DNA of 64,000 nt from Tenodera sinensis. Its lineage: Eukaryota > Arthropoda > Insecta > Mantodea > Mantidae. Positions 1 to 11,326 of the stretch are shown piece after piece. Position 1 is the first letter of the stretch; every line of letters begins with the position of its first letter. The notes below the pieces were generated by a model, which was not told where the DNA came from, did no database searches, and worked only from the letters and a program-made list of their open reading frames with translations. The stretch lies in assembly GCA_030765045.1 (NCBI GenBank), contig CM060962.1, positions 168,311,194 to 168,375,193 on the forward strand, given 5' to 3'. Both the position numbers and the translations under genes were made by a program.

Positions 1-528
1 TTTTTTTTTTTTCCCCTCCTTCACAGATGGGTATCCCTTAAGATGAGTTCCCTTTACTCTTAACTCTGAATTTACTTCCTAGTCTTTTATTTCTGCTCGA
101 TAGTGAAGGGCTATCCAGCCGCATCCTCTAAAGAAAAACGATCCTGCAACATGAAATGCAAATGCGTCTTTTAAGACATTATATAAATAAAAAGGTTGCA
201 GGTGGCCTAACTTTAAGAAACGGCCCTCGTCAACCATCTGGCGTATCGTGTGAACGTGTAATAAAGATTTATCATAACCTGAAATATTAGCCATTTTGTG
301 CAATATCTGGTTCACAAGAAAACGTGTATAGATAATAGATGCAGATAACAAAAATAATACCTTCAAATTAAACTACCGTGTTCAACTATCCCCTTCACTG
401 CAGTATCGCCAAATGTGCATATTATGGTGCTGCGTACGTTTAAATACGCAATCAAAAAGCTCGTATCTAATTTTATTTGCTAAATATAGCAACCCTTTTA
501 ATAATCGATATCCTAGGATAGAGGGAGT
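1..528. other. AT-rich stretch, no recognised gene
   Basis: It opens with a poly-T run. Two minus-strand open frames of 95 and 90 codons (79-366, 382-654) show no motif I recognise and no sign of selection. Nothing else is supportable here. Confidence 0.5.
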
Positions 529-556
529 CGGTGTTGAACGCCCGTTCTTACTATAT
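529..556 (-). repeat. SINE type A 3'-end fragment
   Basis: About 25 bp match the 3' part of the type A SINE (GAACGCCCGTTCTTACTA versus TAACGCCCGCTTTTACTA in the good copies at 40.4 and 42.5 kb). Only the tail is present. Confidence 0.4.
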
Positions 557-1227
557 GCTGCGAATTTATCCCGGGCCTTCTCATACTCTGCGCCAGTAGC
601 TTTTCCTGTTCCTGTGGTGTCTGTTGTTGCAACTTTGGAGGCGAGCAGGCTCATTTAAACTTGCTGTATTTTAGAATTCGGGTAGGCAATGTCACTTTTC
701 TCAAGTAATATTACTCTTTTGGGTTTATTTAACTTTGTGTATATAGATAACTAGGGAGCGAAACTTTATAGAGGGAACGAAATGTTGCGGAGTATGGACT
801 ATAGGAAGTCGCAGGGGTAAGTCTGTCACATGATCACAGCAAAGAGGAGGCCAGGTACAGTCGACGCTTGAACGCTGTAGATAACGTTGTTGCATAACTT
901 TTATTGTATGCTGACACCATTTGCAGTAACATATGCATTCCCAAATTCTTGTACAAGTTGAGCAGCATGTGAATATTTCGACTTTTGTGCTGGAGGCATT
1001 TTATTCTGTGTAGAATAGTAAGACACTATGCAGGGTACAGTGAGCCCAGTTGTGTTTTGTGCTGTCACTGTACTCGGGCAATGACGCCAAGCTTTGCCCA
1101 TGTGGCAGCCAACTTGCGACCGCATCATTTCGTGATAGCTGTAGAAAGGTCCCAAGCCTAAAGATAACAGTGTCATCGTCTTCTATGGAGGTTGATCCCG
1201 GTTCTTTTCTTCCCCCCTTTTATTTTG

Positions 1228-1295
1228 CAGCGTTTAACGGCCGTTCTTACTCCATGAGACACCACAGGCGGTGGACACTGATCAAATTATAATTA
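1228..1295 (-). repeat. SINE type A 3'-end fragment
   Basis: GCGTTTAACGGCCGTTCTTAC followed by CACCACAGGCGGTGGACACTG matches the tail of the type A SINE at 40.4 kb. The tRNA-like head is absent, so this is a 5'-truncated or eroded copy. Confidence 0.6.
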
Positions 1296-1394
1296 GGAAA
1301 TTCATTCATTAGTTCATTCACATTTTAAAAATGCTGTCGTTATTCAGCTGTTTATGGTGAAGTCATGAAAACGCTACGGAGTTTCTACGCCTGC

Positions 1395-1470
1395 TTTAGC
1401 CACTCGCTTTTAAACATCTGACTACCAATTCAGTTTCCTCTATCCTCCTTGTACAAACATCGCCAACGAT
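1395..1470 (-). repeat. R1 family fragment
   Basis: The order of short blocks (CATCTGACTACC, TTTCCTCTATC, CCTTGTACAAAC) matches the R1 copies at 19.2 and 52.0 kb. It is short and divergent. Confidence 0.35.
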
Positions 1471-1648
1471 AATCTTCGGCGGATTTTGTATCGTTTCCTG
1501 GGGTCTCTTTAGGCGTGTTCTTCAACTTACCTACCGTAGAGTGTGATAGCTCGATAACGCAGAAATAACCGGGAAAAGAGGGAAGGTTGATGCCTTCGGT
1601 TTTTCTGAACACAATTCAATGATACATATATAGAAGAGCTTGCGCGCG

Positions 1649-1735
1649 CGCACACACACGCACACACACACACGCATACGCACAAACCCACACCCACCCA
1701 CCCACCCACCCCCACCCCCACACCCACACACACAC
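1649..1735 (+). repeat. (CA)n/(CCCA)n microsatellite
   Basis: Compound simple repeat running from GC/CA steps through (CCCA)n to (CA)n. Open frames over it are artefacts of the repeat. Confidence 0.95.
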
Positions 1736-1739
1736 AAAC

Positions 1740-2682
1740 TCATAATATATGTATGCTGGCGAGGAAAGCCTGGTGTATTATATAGGCGCTTAAAACTGCT
1801 AATAACCGAAACCAAATGGAAACAGCAATATTAGGTAGAACTAGACAAATATAATATATACATTGTATATGGCCATTTATAGTTATGATAACGATCTCTA
1901 TGATTAAATAAATTACTCTTTTGTTGTAATTGACTATTCATGTTTAGAAATTAGAGATAAATATATTTATGTATGTGGCATACATGACTGACAATACATA
2001 TTTTGGCAATAAAACTGTGCTATATAGGTTATTGCTGTCTACGTTCCTGTTATGTTCGTATGATCAGCATTAGGTTAGTAAAGGTAAATTAACCAATTAT
2101 AGTTTGAGTTAGAGGAAAAAACACATTATTTCATTTATTTATTAATTTATCATTTATTCACTCATGTATTTATTTTTGCTTCTATGCAGCAACAAACATC
2201 GATATTACTGTGAGAATACTGTCCTGTTTAATATTTACTTATGAAGTTTTGCCTTGCTATGCATTTAATGAATACCATTGAACCTTTAATTTGCGTCCCC
2301 TGAAAATCTTCTCAGAGATACACATTATTCATTTCGTTAACCTCGGCGCTCATCAAGTTTTTCCCTTATATTCTAACCCCTTCAAAGTTATGTGCTACTC
2401 TAGCCGATATGATATAACTACCAATCAATATAAGAGGTGTGTATGACCAACTGAATGCACTCACTACCTTATTCTCTTTTAGCCAATACGGTCGAAAGGC
2501 TAAACATATATTTCGTTTCTACGTCATTCGGTAACATTTGTTTTAGTTATTGATTAAGGCTATTTAGTAAAAGGAGTGGGGTATCCTTGCACCGTGGCCT
2601 AAAACAACCAATGAAATGGTCAAAGGTTTGTACAACTATAAATAATATGACTTACAGATGCAGTGAGATTACGTTAGAGGTG
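1740..2682. other. AT-rich stretch without identifiable features
   Basis: No coding frame of note, no tRNA-like block and no inverted ends that I could find. Probably old, eroded repeat DNA. Confidence 0.5.
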
Positions 2683-2860
2683 TTCTGTACCTACAACGAA
2701 ATATGTATTAAAACTATTACTACAAATATTTATGTGGATTAACACAAAGCAGGTAGAAACATAAGGTTCCGTAAGAATAGCTTGTAGAAGTCATACAAAA
2801 ATAAACGGCAGTGCGTAGAGAACGTCATATAAGTGTAACACATTAGATTTTGTGTCTTAT
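2683..2860 (-). repeat. R1 family 5'-end fragment
   Basis: Shares the block series CTACAACGAAAT, AAACATAAGG, GTAAGAATAG, TTGTAGAAG and GTAACACATTAGATTTT with R1 at 52.0-52.2 kb. It lies in reverse orientation to the full copies at 9.5-11.2 kb. Confidence 0.6.
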
Positions 2861-3169
2861 TATTTTATTTTCTTGCTCGTGTGTGTAAATGTGGCTTACA
2901 GATTGTAGTTGTGCTGTATCATACCACACGCAAAGGCAGGAGTTAAAAGTTCAGCAGAATTAGGTCACAATCACTCACGCTATTTCAGTCGCAGCCAAAC
3001 ATCGGCTACTTGGCAAGCTGATAACACGCCTGAACATAAGCAATTGAACTATCTAACACGCCAGCTCAACATGTTGCAACAATATCGTATAGTATACGGA
3101 TACAAATAACCTATTAATTCCATAGATTTTATATATATATTTTAGATACGTGAATTTTGACCAAAAGTC

Positions 3170-3262
3170 GCTATATAGGATGGAACACAACATTATTGGC
3201 AAACCTTAACAAAGTCGCTATACAGGGTGGAACACAATATTATAGACAAACCTTCACAGAAT
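3170..3262 (+). repeat. 47-bp imperfect tandem duplication
   Basis: Two adjacent units both begin AAAGTCGCTATA and read on through GGGTGGAACACAA or GGATGGAACACAA. Each contains the TATACAGGGTG-like string that also forms the ends of the inverted-repeat elements at 6.9 and 62.9 kb, so it may be a joined end remnant. Confidence 0.6.
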
Positions 3263-3716
3263 GTTCACAGATGTTTGGCCGAATGTTTTCATATAAGGAA
3301 ACCAGCATGTAAAAATGGAATTAACTGAATTTTTCAAAGTTCCCTACATAAACTAAATACTATAAACCAGGAAGTAACGAGCCTTTGCCTTTAATGTAGC
3401 TATTCAGAAATAATATTTTACTAAATGCTGCATGTCACCTACAAAATTGAAGTTTATTCTGTTTCTCCACATAATCACTTTAGTTATTTAAGAATTTGCC
3501 ATAACCAGGCTAGAATCTCTTAAGCAGTTGAGCTCAGGTTAGCTGTACTCAAATCATCATTGGTACACAGAGTGTACCAGTGGCCAGTGGTTAGAACAGA
3601 GGTGGGCGAAAGCGGATTCATGAACCTTTCACCGTGTAACTATGCAACACAACGGTACACACCCCCTTCCTTAATTGATTTCAGGAGTTCACGGGTTGCT
3701 TCCCGTCGTTTCGCGA

Positions 3717-3749
<33 letters not shown>

Positions 3750-3751
3750 TT
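3717..3751 (+). repeat. (CAT)n microsatellite
   Basis: About eleven CAT units inside the hAT element. The sister copy at 29.97 kb has CATCATTATCATTG at the same place, so the array probably grew from that seed after insertion. The His-run and Ser-run frames over it are not genes. Confidence 0.9.
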
Positions 3752-3774
3752 CTTTGTTATTCTTACTGATTTAG

Positions 3775-5480
3775 AGCGTGCCAAACTTCAACAAGGTTTA
3801 CAATCTAAACATAACAAACATATACCATGTGACAACTCTCTTAACCAACAAATCAAATTGGCTAGTTACGCAGTAGCTTACAAGACTGCTAAAACTGCAG
3901 TGGTTTGCGAGATTGCTGAGTTGCCAAAAGTCATTTAAAGAGGGCGAATTTGCGAAAAAGCATATGACAAAAGTTAGTGAAATTCTGCGTTCTAACGAAT
4001 TTTCTGCCTTAAGAAGATTACAGCTTTCTCGCTGAAGTGTTGTGAGGAGACAAGAGTGCACGTCACACGACATTGAAATGCAACTGAAAGTTAAGTTCTG
4101 TACATTTGCTACTTTCTCTCTCACATTAGACGAGAACACTGACCAGATACAACACAGTTGTATTTATTCATGGTGTACATGAAGACTTAACTGTTAATGA
4201 GCATTTTCTTCACATTTTGGCTCTTAAAGGAAATACGACTGGCGAGGACATTTTCAAAGCACTGTGTGAAACTGCTGCAATTTTATCTTACAGTGAGATG
4301 TTAGTGTGGATTACCACAGATGGAGCACCTTGTATGATTGGAGTTAAAAAGGGTTTGGTTGGGAGACTAAATGGATGTGTTCAACAGAATGGAAAGCCCA
4401 CGCTTCCCGTTGCATTATGTACCAGGAGGCACTGACTGCCAAATCTGCGAATGTAAGAAATGTTATGGGCTTGGCGGTAAAAGCTGTAAACCGAATTAGA
4501 GCTAATTCATTGAAACACAGATAGTGCATTGAATTGCTGAAGGATATTGGAGAGGAAATGACGATTTGATACTTTGTTGCGATGTGCGCTGGCTTAGCCC
4601 GGGTAACATGTTACGTCGGTGTTTCAATTTGGAAAATACCACGGTTGCCTTTATGAAAGAACAGGTATGTGTGCATATGCACAGCTAATTATTACTCATA
4701 AATATGTATTAGGAATATGTATACATATGGAATTTATTGGTATTAAGCAAATATGAAGTTACAAATAAATAACTGCAACCTAATGTAAGATTATTTATTT
4801 TAGGAGCAGTAAATGCCCGAGTTAGAGGAAGAAAGATGGGCGAGCGATCTGGCGTTTCTTTGCGGCATATGTCACCCTCTGAATGAGTCATCTGAGATGA
4901 ATCGTAATCTACAAGATCCGAAACAAAGCAGTATAGAGCTGTATAGTCCTTAACAATCCTTCATAAGGAAACTAGATTTGTGGATTAGTCACTACAAGAA
5001 AGAGGATTCACTTATTTGAACTGTATAAAATTACTTGATACTGTGCCAGAGGATAAACTAATCAGTTGCATTCCCATTCTTGAAATCTTAAAAACTGAGT
5101 TAACTTCGCATAGATTCCAGGATTTCAGGATTCTTGAGAATGACATTTGAATGTTTGTTAATCCTTTTACTGCAGATGTGGTCAATGTGAGAGTTAACTT
5201 GCAATGTGAACTCACAGATCTATAAACAGATCTAGTGGCAAAAAAATAAGTGCGGAGATTTAGTCGGCACAGACGTATTCAAAGAACTGTGTAATGCAAA
5301 ATGTTGATCTGGGAACATTTGCTCCTTCTGTTACTGCAATATTTTGCTCCACAAAATTGTCTTTGAACATTTTTTTTTCTCTGACGAACATAGCAAAATC
5401 AAAACTTGGATCTCACGTTTCAGATAACCACCTGTCGGCGCAACTGCTTTGCTGTTATAGATGTTATGCCAAAGTTTGAA
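3775..5480 (+). pseudogene. hAT transposase (ZBED5/GTF2IRD2-like) pseudogene
   Basis: This is a relic of a hAT-superfamily transposase, the nuclear enzyme that cuts and pastes the element. In order one can read an N-terminal block with AVAYKTAKTAVVCEIAEL, then FAKKHMTKVSEILR, a catalytic-region block ITTDGAPCMIGVKKGLVGRL (about 4310-4370), MYQEALTAKSANVRNVMG, the block VRWLSPGNMLRR, then ERWASDLAFLCG, and a C-terminal dimerisation-type segment near 5330-5460 (FFSLTNIAKSKLGSHVSD). Frames change several times and stops interrupt nearly every block. Near 4665-4804 the homology jumps across a segment with GTATGT at its start and TTATTTTAG at its end, which looks like a retained short intron. Family assignment is by recognisable motifs; no activity is possible. 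Confidence 0.8.
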
Positions 5481-5720
5481 CGTCTTCTCAAATGTTCGGA
5501 TGAAGACAACTTAGTTTGTGTAATTCCGATTTCACATAGTAAAAGTGTGACCATCTCTTTCCTGTTTGAAACAAGCACACTGATAGCTAACTGCATAAAT
5601 ATACCACTGTCAAGGTTTAAGAAGCGAATAACTACCACTCCTCCAACCAGCAAGAAAGTTACGTGGGTTGCGTGCTGTGGATTCGGAGTACACACTATAC
5701 TGCCTGCCCCTGGGTTAAAC

Positions 5721-6261
5721 CATTCGCCGCTCAGCAAAGTTTAAACATTTACCCGCACAATGAATGGTACTCTGTATTGACGGTCGCAAAGCATTCCCAG
5801 TAGAAGCGAAATTGCTTCTGTCTACGAGATGCCGAGATGCTTATTGTCAATACACTAAATCGTATATCTACACACGCAGTTTGGAAGTGCTAAAATGACC
5901 TCGACCTGCTACATGACCTCCAAACCATGCTACAAGTGGTTTGCATGCCCAATTTCATCCTGACGCTATTGCGCAGTTTTCGAAATCGAAAGCCTTCACG
6001 TCTAACTCAAATAGGGCCAGTACGTGTCCCAAAAACTACACAAGGATAAACCAATCCCGCTTCAGACCTTTCACAATGACAAAAATCCTATAGCAACAGG
6101 CATTGAACTCCAAATCTCCAAACACCATCTCTACCCCATCTCCACGCAGATGTCCGTCCTCTAAACGTATATGAATGCACAATGAATAAAACATTTATGT
6201 CTATTTATAAAATGACTTTAGCAATTCAATCATACTGCCATTTGTCTCGTGTACTAACTAC
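5721..6261. other. Unassigned interval between hAT and SINE
   Basis: No gene, tRNA-like block or clear repeat boundary seen. Slightly more C-rich than its neighbours, possibly an old repeat that I do not recognise. Confidence 0.4.
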
Positions 6262-6272
6262 CTCTTGCTCCC

Positions 6273-6518
6273 TGCTCGCCTCGGTAGCGTGATGGTTAGC
6301 GTGTCTGCCTCGCGTTCAAGAGGTCGCGAGTTCGAATCTCGCTTAGGGTAAGTTATCCGGGTAAGGTTTTTTTTTTTCCCGAGGTTTTCCTTACCCTTAA
6401 AAGACGAATGTCGGGTAACTTAAAGCTCCATGGACCTGGGGCTCATTTGAGCATCATTTCACCCATTTCATTTCATTCATTCGTCCGATATGACACAATG
6501 TTGGAGGACGTCAATAAA

Positions 6519-6552
<34 letters not shown>
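6273..6552 (+). mobile_element. tRNA-derived SINE with target duplication
   Basis: The 5' head is tRNA-like: box A region GTAGCGTGATGGTTAGCG and box B GAGTTCGAATCTCGC, the internal RNA polymerase III promoter. An unrelated body follows, then AATAAAATA and a long poly-A tail. It is flanked by a perfect 11-bp target duplication, CTCTTGCTCCC, at 6262-6272 and 6553-6563. The intact duplication and long A tail indicate a fairly recent insertion by borrowed LINE machinery. Confidence 0.9.
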
Positions 6553-6556
<4 letters not shown>

Positions 6557-7613
6557 TGCTCCCAAAAATTGATACTGGTATCTCACCAAAAAGTATATAC
6601 CTATCTGAAGGTCGCCTCCTTCAAATTAAAGAAGCACACAGCAACGTTCAAAAGAGGTGTACTTTCACGTTTGTGATACGTAAAGCTAAACTACAACTAT
6701 ATGAATATATTTTATGTTGGCATCATATAAAAAATCGAGACGAAAGCCTTTGGGAAACTTTGCCACATTAAAATGCATTTTCTCAAAAATACATGCAATG
6801 ATTTAAAATAAATGAGTAGGAGGTCAAAAGGGTACATATCCTCTGTAATATGCCCCTGTCGCCTTCATTCCTGTGAAGTCGTATATAACCGAAACTATAC
6901 AGGATGTATCTTTATTGGTGTCAAGTGTTTCGGGGACGCCCTGCCAAAATCAAAATAGTAAAAGAAAGCTCATATGAACAGGGGTCTGAAAATGACTTAT
7001 TGCCGAGTCAAAGACAAAATTGAAAGTTACAGAAACTGTTCAAAGTACTTCAACGCTTGGCTTGAGCCTGCGTTCTATGCAATTGCGTATTCTGTTGTGT
7101 TGTTGGAGTGTTTTGTATTTGGTCGAATCGGAGTGAATACGCTCTTGCAAGTGTGTTAATATCGGTAGGGGAGTCGCATAAACCAAGGAATTAAAATGTC
7201 CCCAGACGAGGAGTCCATTGAATTCAAGTTAGGAGATCGAGAAGGCCATACAGTGAATCCCTCTCGAGCAATTCATCTATGCGGAAATGTATAATTAAAG
7301 AAATTGCGTACTATATGACTGAAACGAAAAACGAGTCATTGGATGCGTTCAGCGGCACATCATCAAACAAGTGATGCAACTCAGTTCTGAGAAACTGTAC
7401 ATCCATATCTACATTCTACTAAGGTGATTATGGATTATTCCACCCCAATGATTTAGGCAAAACCTCTGTTGAAGCCTGTTTTAGTGTACTTCATAAGGGT
7501 TTTCATAGGTCCAGTTATGAGTGCTATGAAGACTGAAAATACCCCCACCGGTTAACACAGCCTCATAAGCAAACAAGGTGCATACTAAGAAATTCATTAA
7601 CATAGCACAATTC

Positions 7614-7657
7614 CTGCGGTGCCGTGTGTAGCAAAAGCGGGCGTTAAACACTACAAA
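7614..7657 (+). repeat. SINE type A 3'-end fragment
   Basis: CCTGCGGTGCCGTGTGTAGC followed by AAAAGCGGGCGTTAAACACT matches the 3' end of the type A SINE at 40.4 kb read on its own strand. Only about 44 bp are present, a severe 5' truncation. Confidence 0.75.
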
Positions 7658-7933
7658 GCACAATTCTGTAACATGCTATAGCAGAAAGTCCTTAACTTAA
7701 AGTCCGTCACACTTAATCCTTACATCCGTTGAAGATGATACAGGTAAAGAAGATTTTCATGCAACATTCTTCATATAGTCAGGTGACTCAGGTGACCCTT
7801 ACTGCAATGTGTCTTGTACTATTTGATGGGTTTGTATCCACAAATGAGTTCTTCATGGTAAATGCTTCGTACCTCCGGTCCCCAAACATCCAAAACGCTC
7901 TTCTGAAATGAGCCTCTCCTTCTCCCCCCCCCC

Positions 7934-7935
<2 letters not shown>

Positions 7936-7992
<57 letters not shown>
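7936..7992 (+). repeat. (CT)n microsatellite
   Basis: Roughly 28 uninterrupted CT units preceded by a C run. Arg-Glu and Ser-Leu frames crossing it are artefacts. Confidence 0.98.
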
Positions 7993-7994
<2 letters not shown>

Positions 7995-8393
7995 GTTCGT
8001 GAGAATGTTTGTGAACAACCAACTACCTGTTCCAGTGCGCTTCTGCATAAAGCTCGAGTGCTTGTGATGCATCTTGATCTTCAAGACCACACATGTAATG
8101 CAGCGGCATAACATTTTCTTCTGGCTTGTGTCCTCTACAAAGAAACAGTCAGCGGACATTTTAATTAAATTCACTATTAATTCTTTGCTCTACATGAGCC
8201 ACCACACAAAAAGCACTCCAACAACTAGCGGACTGCAATTTGACTCAATTATAACTGGTGTCAAGGAAGGGGTAAATCCTTTAATAAAACTTTAACAAAC
8301 TATTTTCAGGTCCATGTTCATATAAACTTTTTTTAATGATGTTGAGAGGGCGTCCCTAAAATATTTGACAGCAATAAAGATACAACCCGTATA

Positions 8394-9472
8394 AAGGATA
8401 TACAACATCCATTTTGAACTCCTTCAGATAAGGAACTGAAACCAAATATTTTTGTGAAGGTGATAAACCATCTCCGAACATTCTTCAATTGGTAATAACT
8501 CAGCCTAAAGTGTTCAATGTGTTTTCCTTTGTTCCTCGTAGGTTTATGACTTTTGTAATGGTAATTTCACGGAATTATTAAGTTCACAATGAGCGCTGTA
8601 TCCACAAATACGTAATTCATCTCTGAATTCGTGGAACTAACAACCTCACTGAAGGCAACTATACAAACACGAAATTGAGCATGGTGAGAGCGCAGCCATT
8701 CAGTACCCGAGCTTTGACCATGGATGTCTTTTGTTACTGCTCGATGGAAGCTGTGAATTGATTAGTTGTAGCGAATGAACTGAACAAACGGCCTCTACGC
8801 TTCCTACCGCAGAAATTTGTGGCAGAATTACAAATTGAGAGACCTGGGTATGCGGATATTTAAGTGAGATGAGCCAAAAACACTGATGCTGGCTTACAGT
8901 GGATGTTGTAATCCAGAAATGTCAATGAGAAGAGCTTCTGTGCCTTAGCCGCCAAAGAAAGAAAAGGCTCTTAATTACTGTAATATCACGCGAAGCGGAG
9001 TCGTCGTTACGGGGTACAGTCCCTCCGCTTGGAACGTCACAAGAACCCCTCATTTGAAGCTGGCCTTCTATAGACGAAGGGTAATAAATCTAAGGCTCTT
9101 CACAACTTTCTGCGCTCTATTAATATTTATGATGCACCAGCACCAACACGATGGTATGTTGTTGAAAATAGTTTATTGCACAGAAATACATAAAACGTTC
9201 CAAAGCATTACTGAAATTAAAGACACAAGAGAGAATCATTAGAGCGAAGTGTTCAGCACATAGGATTTTTTTATGCTTCTCTGGCGAAATTCTACTATAA
9301 ATTGTCTTTTCTTTTCATAAATATCCCACGTTTTCAGTTTGTTGGCGTAATTACTTAAATATGGCAGTAGAACTGTTTACAAAACAAATTTGCTTAGCGT
9401 CTGTAAATGTTCTGACCACTCTTGGTTACTTTCTTCTCACAAATAAGCTGTGTTAAAGTGCGCTACACTTTA
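8394..9472. other. Unassigned AT-rich interval
   Basis: No coding frame above background, no tRNA-like block, no inverted ends recognised. The upstream context of the first R1 copy begins at the end of this stretch. Confidence 0.45.
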
Positions 9473-10321
9473 AAAAATCTGATGTGTTGCGCTCACATGA
9501 CTTTCTCTACTCTAGTACTAACCCTTCTTACAAACTGTTATTCTCTCACCTTCTCCGTGCTAGTTGAGATAAACATTTGCAGAAATTATCTTAATGTTTA
9601 TCTTCTTGTAAGTAAAAAGAGAATATGGGAATACAGTAGGCTTTGAGCGATAGCCAAATCTTTTAAAGCTTTCAAATTCCGTTCTCCTTGCTCGGCTAAC
9701 ATATAAACAGATGAATAACGATGTTCCATGTGACAGAAGTTAAGTTCTCCAAATTCCACACAAATAACAGGGCATATCTCCGAAACGGTTCACTGTACAA
9801 AAAAATTATTTCGACATAAATTGTGAATTTTAGCATTTTTTTTACAGTAACATATGGTCTATCTCTTTCGGTTTACCAGTTATGCAAGTCATCCAGAGTA
9901 AATAGGACTTCATGGGCTATAGCCAGAAAATTCAAGATGTACATTTAATTCGTAAAAATATCCCAAACATTAATGAAAATCGTTACAAGAAAATCAAAAT
10001 TTTCGAACACGTTTCCATATAAAGGATAGTTTAGGGTGGAGCAATTTTCTTAAAAAAACTTCGTGTCGCATCATTGGAAAACATTAAACTTAAATACCAA
10101 CTTTGTTTTTTAACCGACTTCTCGTTTTTGACTTATGCTGTCCACAGCCTGACACACACACACACGCACGCACGCACACACACACACACATACACATACA
10201 CGCACACACACTTTTTTGGATTCAGGGGGTCTGAAAACGCATATTTCCGGTTAATCTCGACATCGAATTTTTGGGTGGAACACAATACTTCCTCCACTTT
10301 ACTAAACATAGTAGAGAAAGT
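9473..10321 (+). repeat. R1 family, near-complete copy A
   Basis: Begins AAAAATCTGATGTGTTGC, then ACTTTCTCTACT. It runs through a conserved non-coding body with GGCTATAGCC and AAAGGGTAGTTTAGG, then a (CA)n tract, and ends with GGTGGAACACAAT and AGTAGAGAAAGT. The near-terminal ACTTTCTCTACT and AGTAGAGAAAGT are 12-bp inverted repeats. No frame is conserved among copies, so it looks non-autonomous. It abuts copy B head to tail with no spacer. Confidence 0.8.
10149..10211 (+). repeat. (CA)n microsatellite inside R1 copy A
   Basis: CA/CGCA/CATA tract directly after the R1 block TTATGCTGTCCACAG, the same point at which CA tracts occur in R1 copies at 24.3, 50.4 and 52.3 kb. Confidence 0.95.
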
Positions 10322-11199
10322 AAAAATCTGATGCGTTGCACTCACATGGCTTTCTCTATTCTTGTACTAACCATTCCTAAAATCTCTTATTCCTATATCT
10401 TCATGTTGGTTGAGATAAATATTTGCAGAAATTATCTTATTGTTTCTCTTCTTGTAGGTACACGAAGAATATGGGAATACAGTGGGCTTTGAGCGATAGT
10501 CAAATCTTTTAAAGCTTTCAAATTCCGTTCTCTTTGCACGGTTAACATATAAAAAATAAATAACGATGTTGCATTTGACAGAAGTATAATTCTCCAAAAC
10601 TCACACAAATAACAAGGATCTCCGAATTGGTTCACTCAAGAAAAAATTATTTGGACATAAATTATGTGTTTTAGCAAGATCTTCATTTTTGTGTACAAAG
10701 ATTTTGCCTATCACGGTTTACCATATGCAAAAGTATTCCATAGTAAACAGGACTACATGGGCTATAGCCAGAATATTCAAGATATACATTTCATTTGTCA
10801 TAAAAATATCTCAAACATATGGCAGTTTATCAAAATCTTTACAGCCATTTTCGAAAACTTTTCCATCTAAAGGGTAGTTTATGGTGGAGCAATTTTCTTC
10901 AAAATCTTCATGTCGCATCCTCGAAAAACATTAAACTTAAATACCAACTTCGGTTTTTAACCGACTTTTCGCTTTTGGGTTATGCTGCCAACAGGCTGAC
11001 AGACACACAGATAGACACACAGCCCTTTTTCTAGAACTGTTTATCAATCTATCTGTCTGTCTGTCTATCTATTTATTTATTTTTTTACTTTTTTTTTTCT
11101 ATTCAGGGAGCTTCAAACGCATATTCCCGGTGAAATCTCGACATCGAATTTTGGGTGGAATACAATACTTCTACTTTACTAAACGTAGTAGAGAAAGTA
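10322..11199 (+). repeat. R1 family, near-complete copy B
   Basis: Starts AAAAATCTGATGCGTTGC right where copy A ends and closes with AACGTAGTAGAGAAAGTAA. At the usual microsatellite point it has a short CAGA/CACA tract, then a TCTG/TCTA/TTTA tract at 11050-11085. The body aligns block by block with copy A. Confidence 0.8.
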
Positions 11200-11326
11200 A
11201 CAAGGGGGAAGGCAAATTAACTGTGTCTGAGTGAATTTTCCTGATTTTAACTGGAATGTAAAACACTTATGGAAGCCCACCGTTAAGTTCTGTAGTTTAC
11301 TGTCCTCGTGTAAAAACAGGCATCTG

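Larger units (their letters stand above)
3597..5712 (+). mobile_element. hAT transposon, both ends present, dead
   Basis: The left end is CAGAGGTGGGCGAAAGCGG. The right end reads CTGCCTGCCCCTG here and CCGCCCACCTCTG in the sister copy at 30.79 kb, so the ends are inverted repeats of CAGAGGTGGGCG. Flanks GGTTAGAA (3589-3596) and GGTTAAAC (5713-5720) match at 6 of 8 positions, as expected for an eroded hAT 8-bp target duplication. The inside holds a broken transposase gene and a (CAT)n tract. The copy at 29.7-30.8 kb is an internally deleted relative. Confidence 0.8.
6898..8391. mobile_element. DNA transposon with ~105-bp inverted ends, TA target
   Basis: The left end begins TACAGGATGTATCTTTATTG. 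The reverse complement of the right end begins TACGGGTTGTATCTTTATTG. The match continues through GACGCCCT to ATGAACAGGGG...CTGAAAAT, about 105 bp at each side. TA dinucleotides flank both ends (6896-6897, 8392-8393), the duplication expected for Tc1/mariner-type insertion. The interior carries no transposase I can read; a 61-codon frame starts inside the left repeat and is not convincing. It is probably a non-autonomous or deleted element. It contains a CT microsatellite and a SINE tail fragment. Confidence 0.75.

Noticed and set aside
3560..3938. His-rich or Ser-rich small protein
   Set aside because: The runs are the (CAT)n tract inside the hAT element.
7788..8174. 128-codon frame with Arg-Glu repeats
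   Set aside because: Produced by the (CT)n microsatellite.
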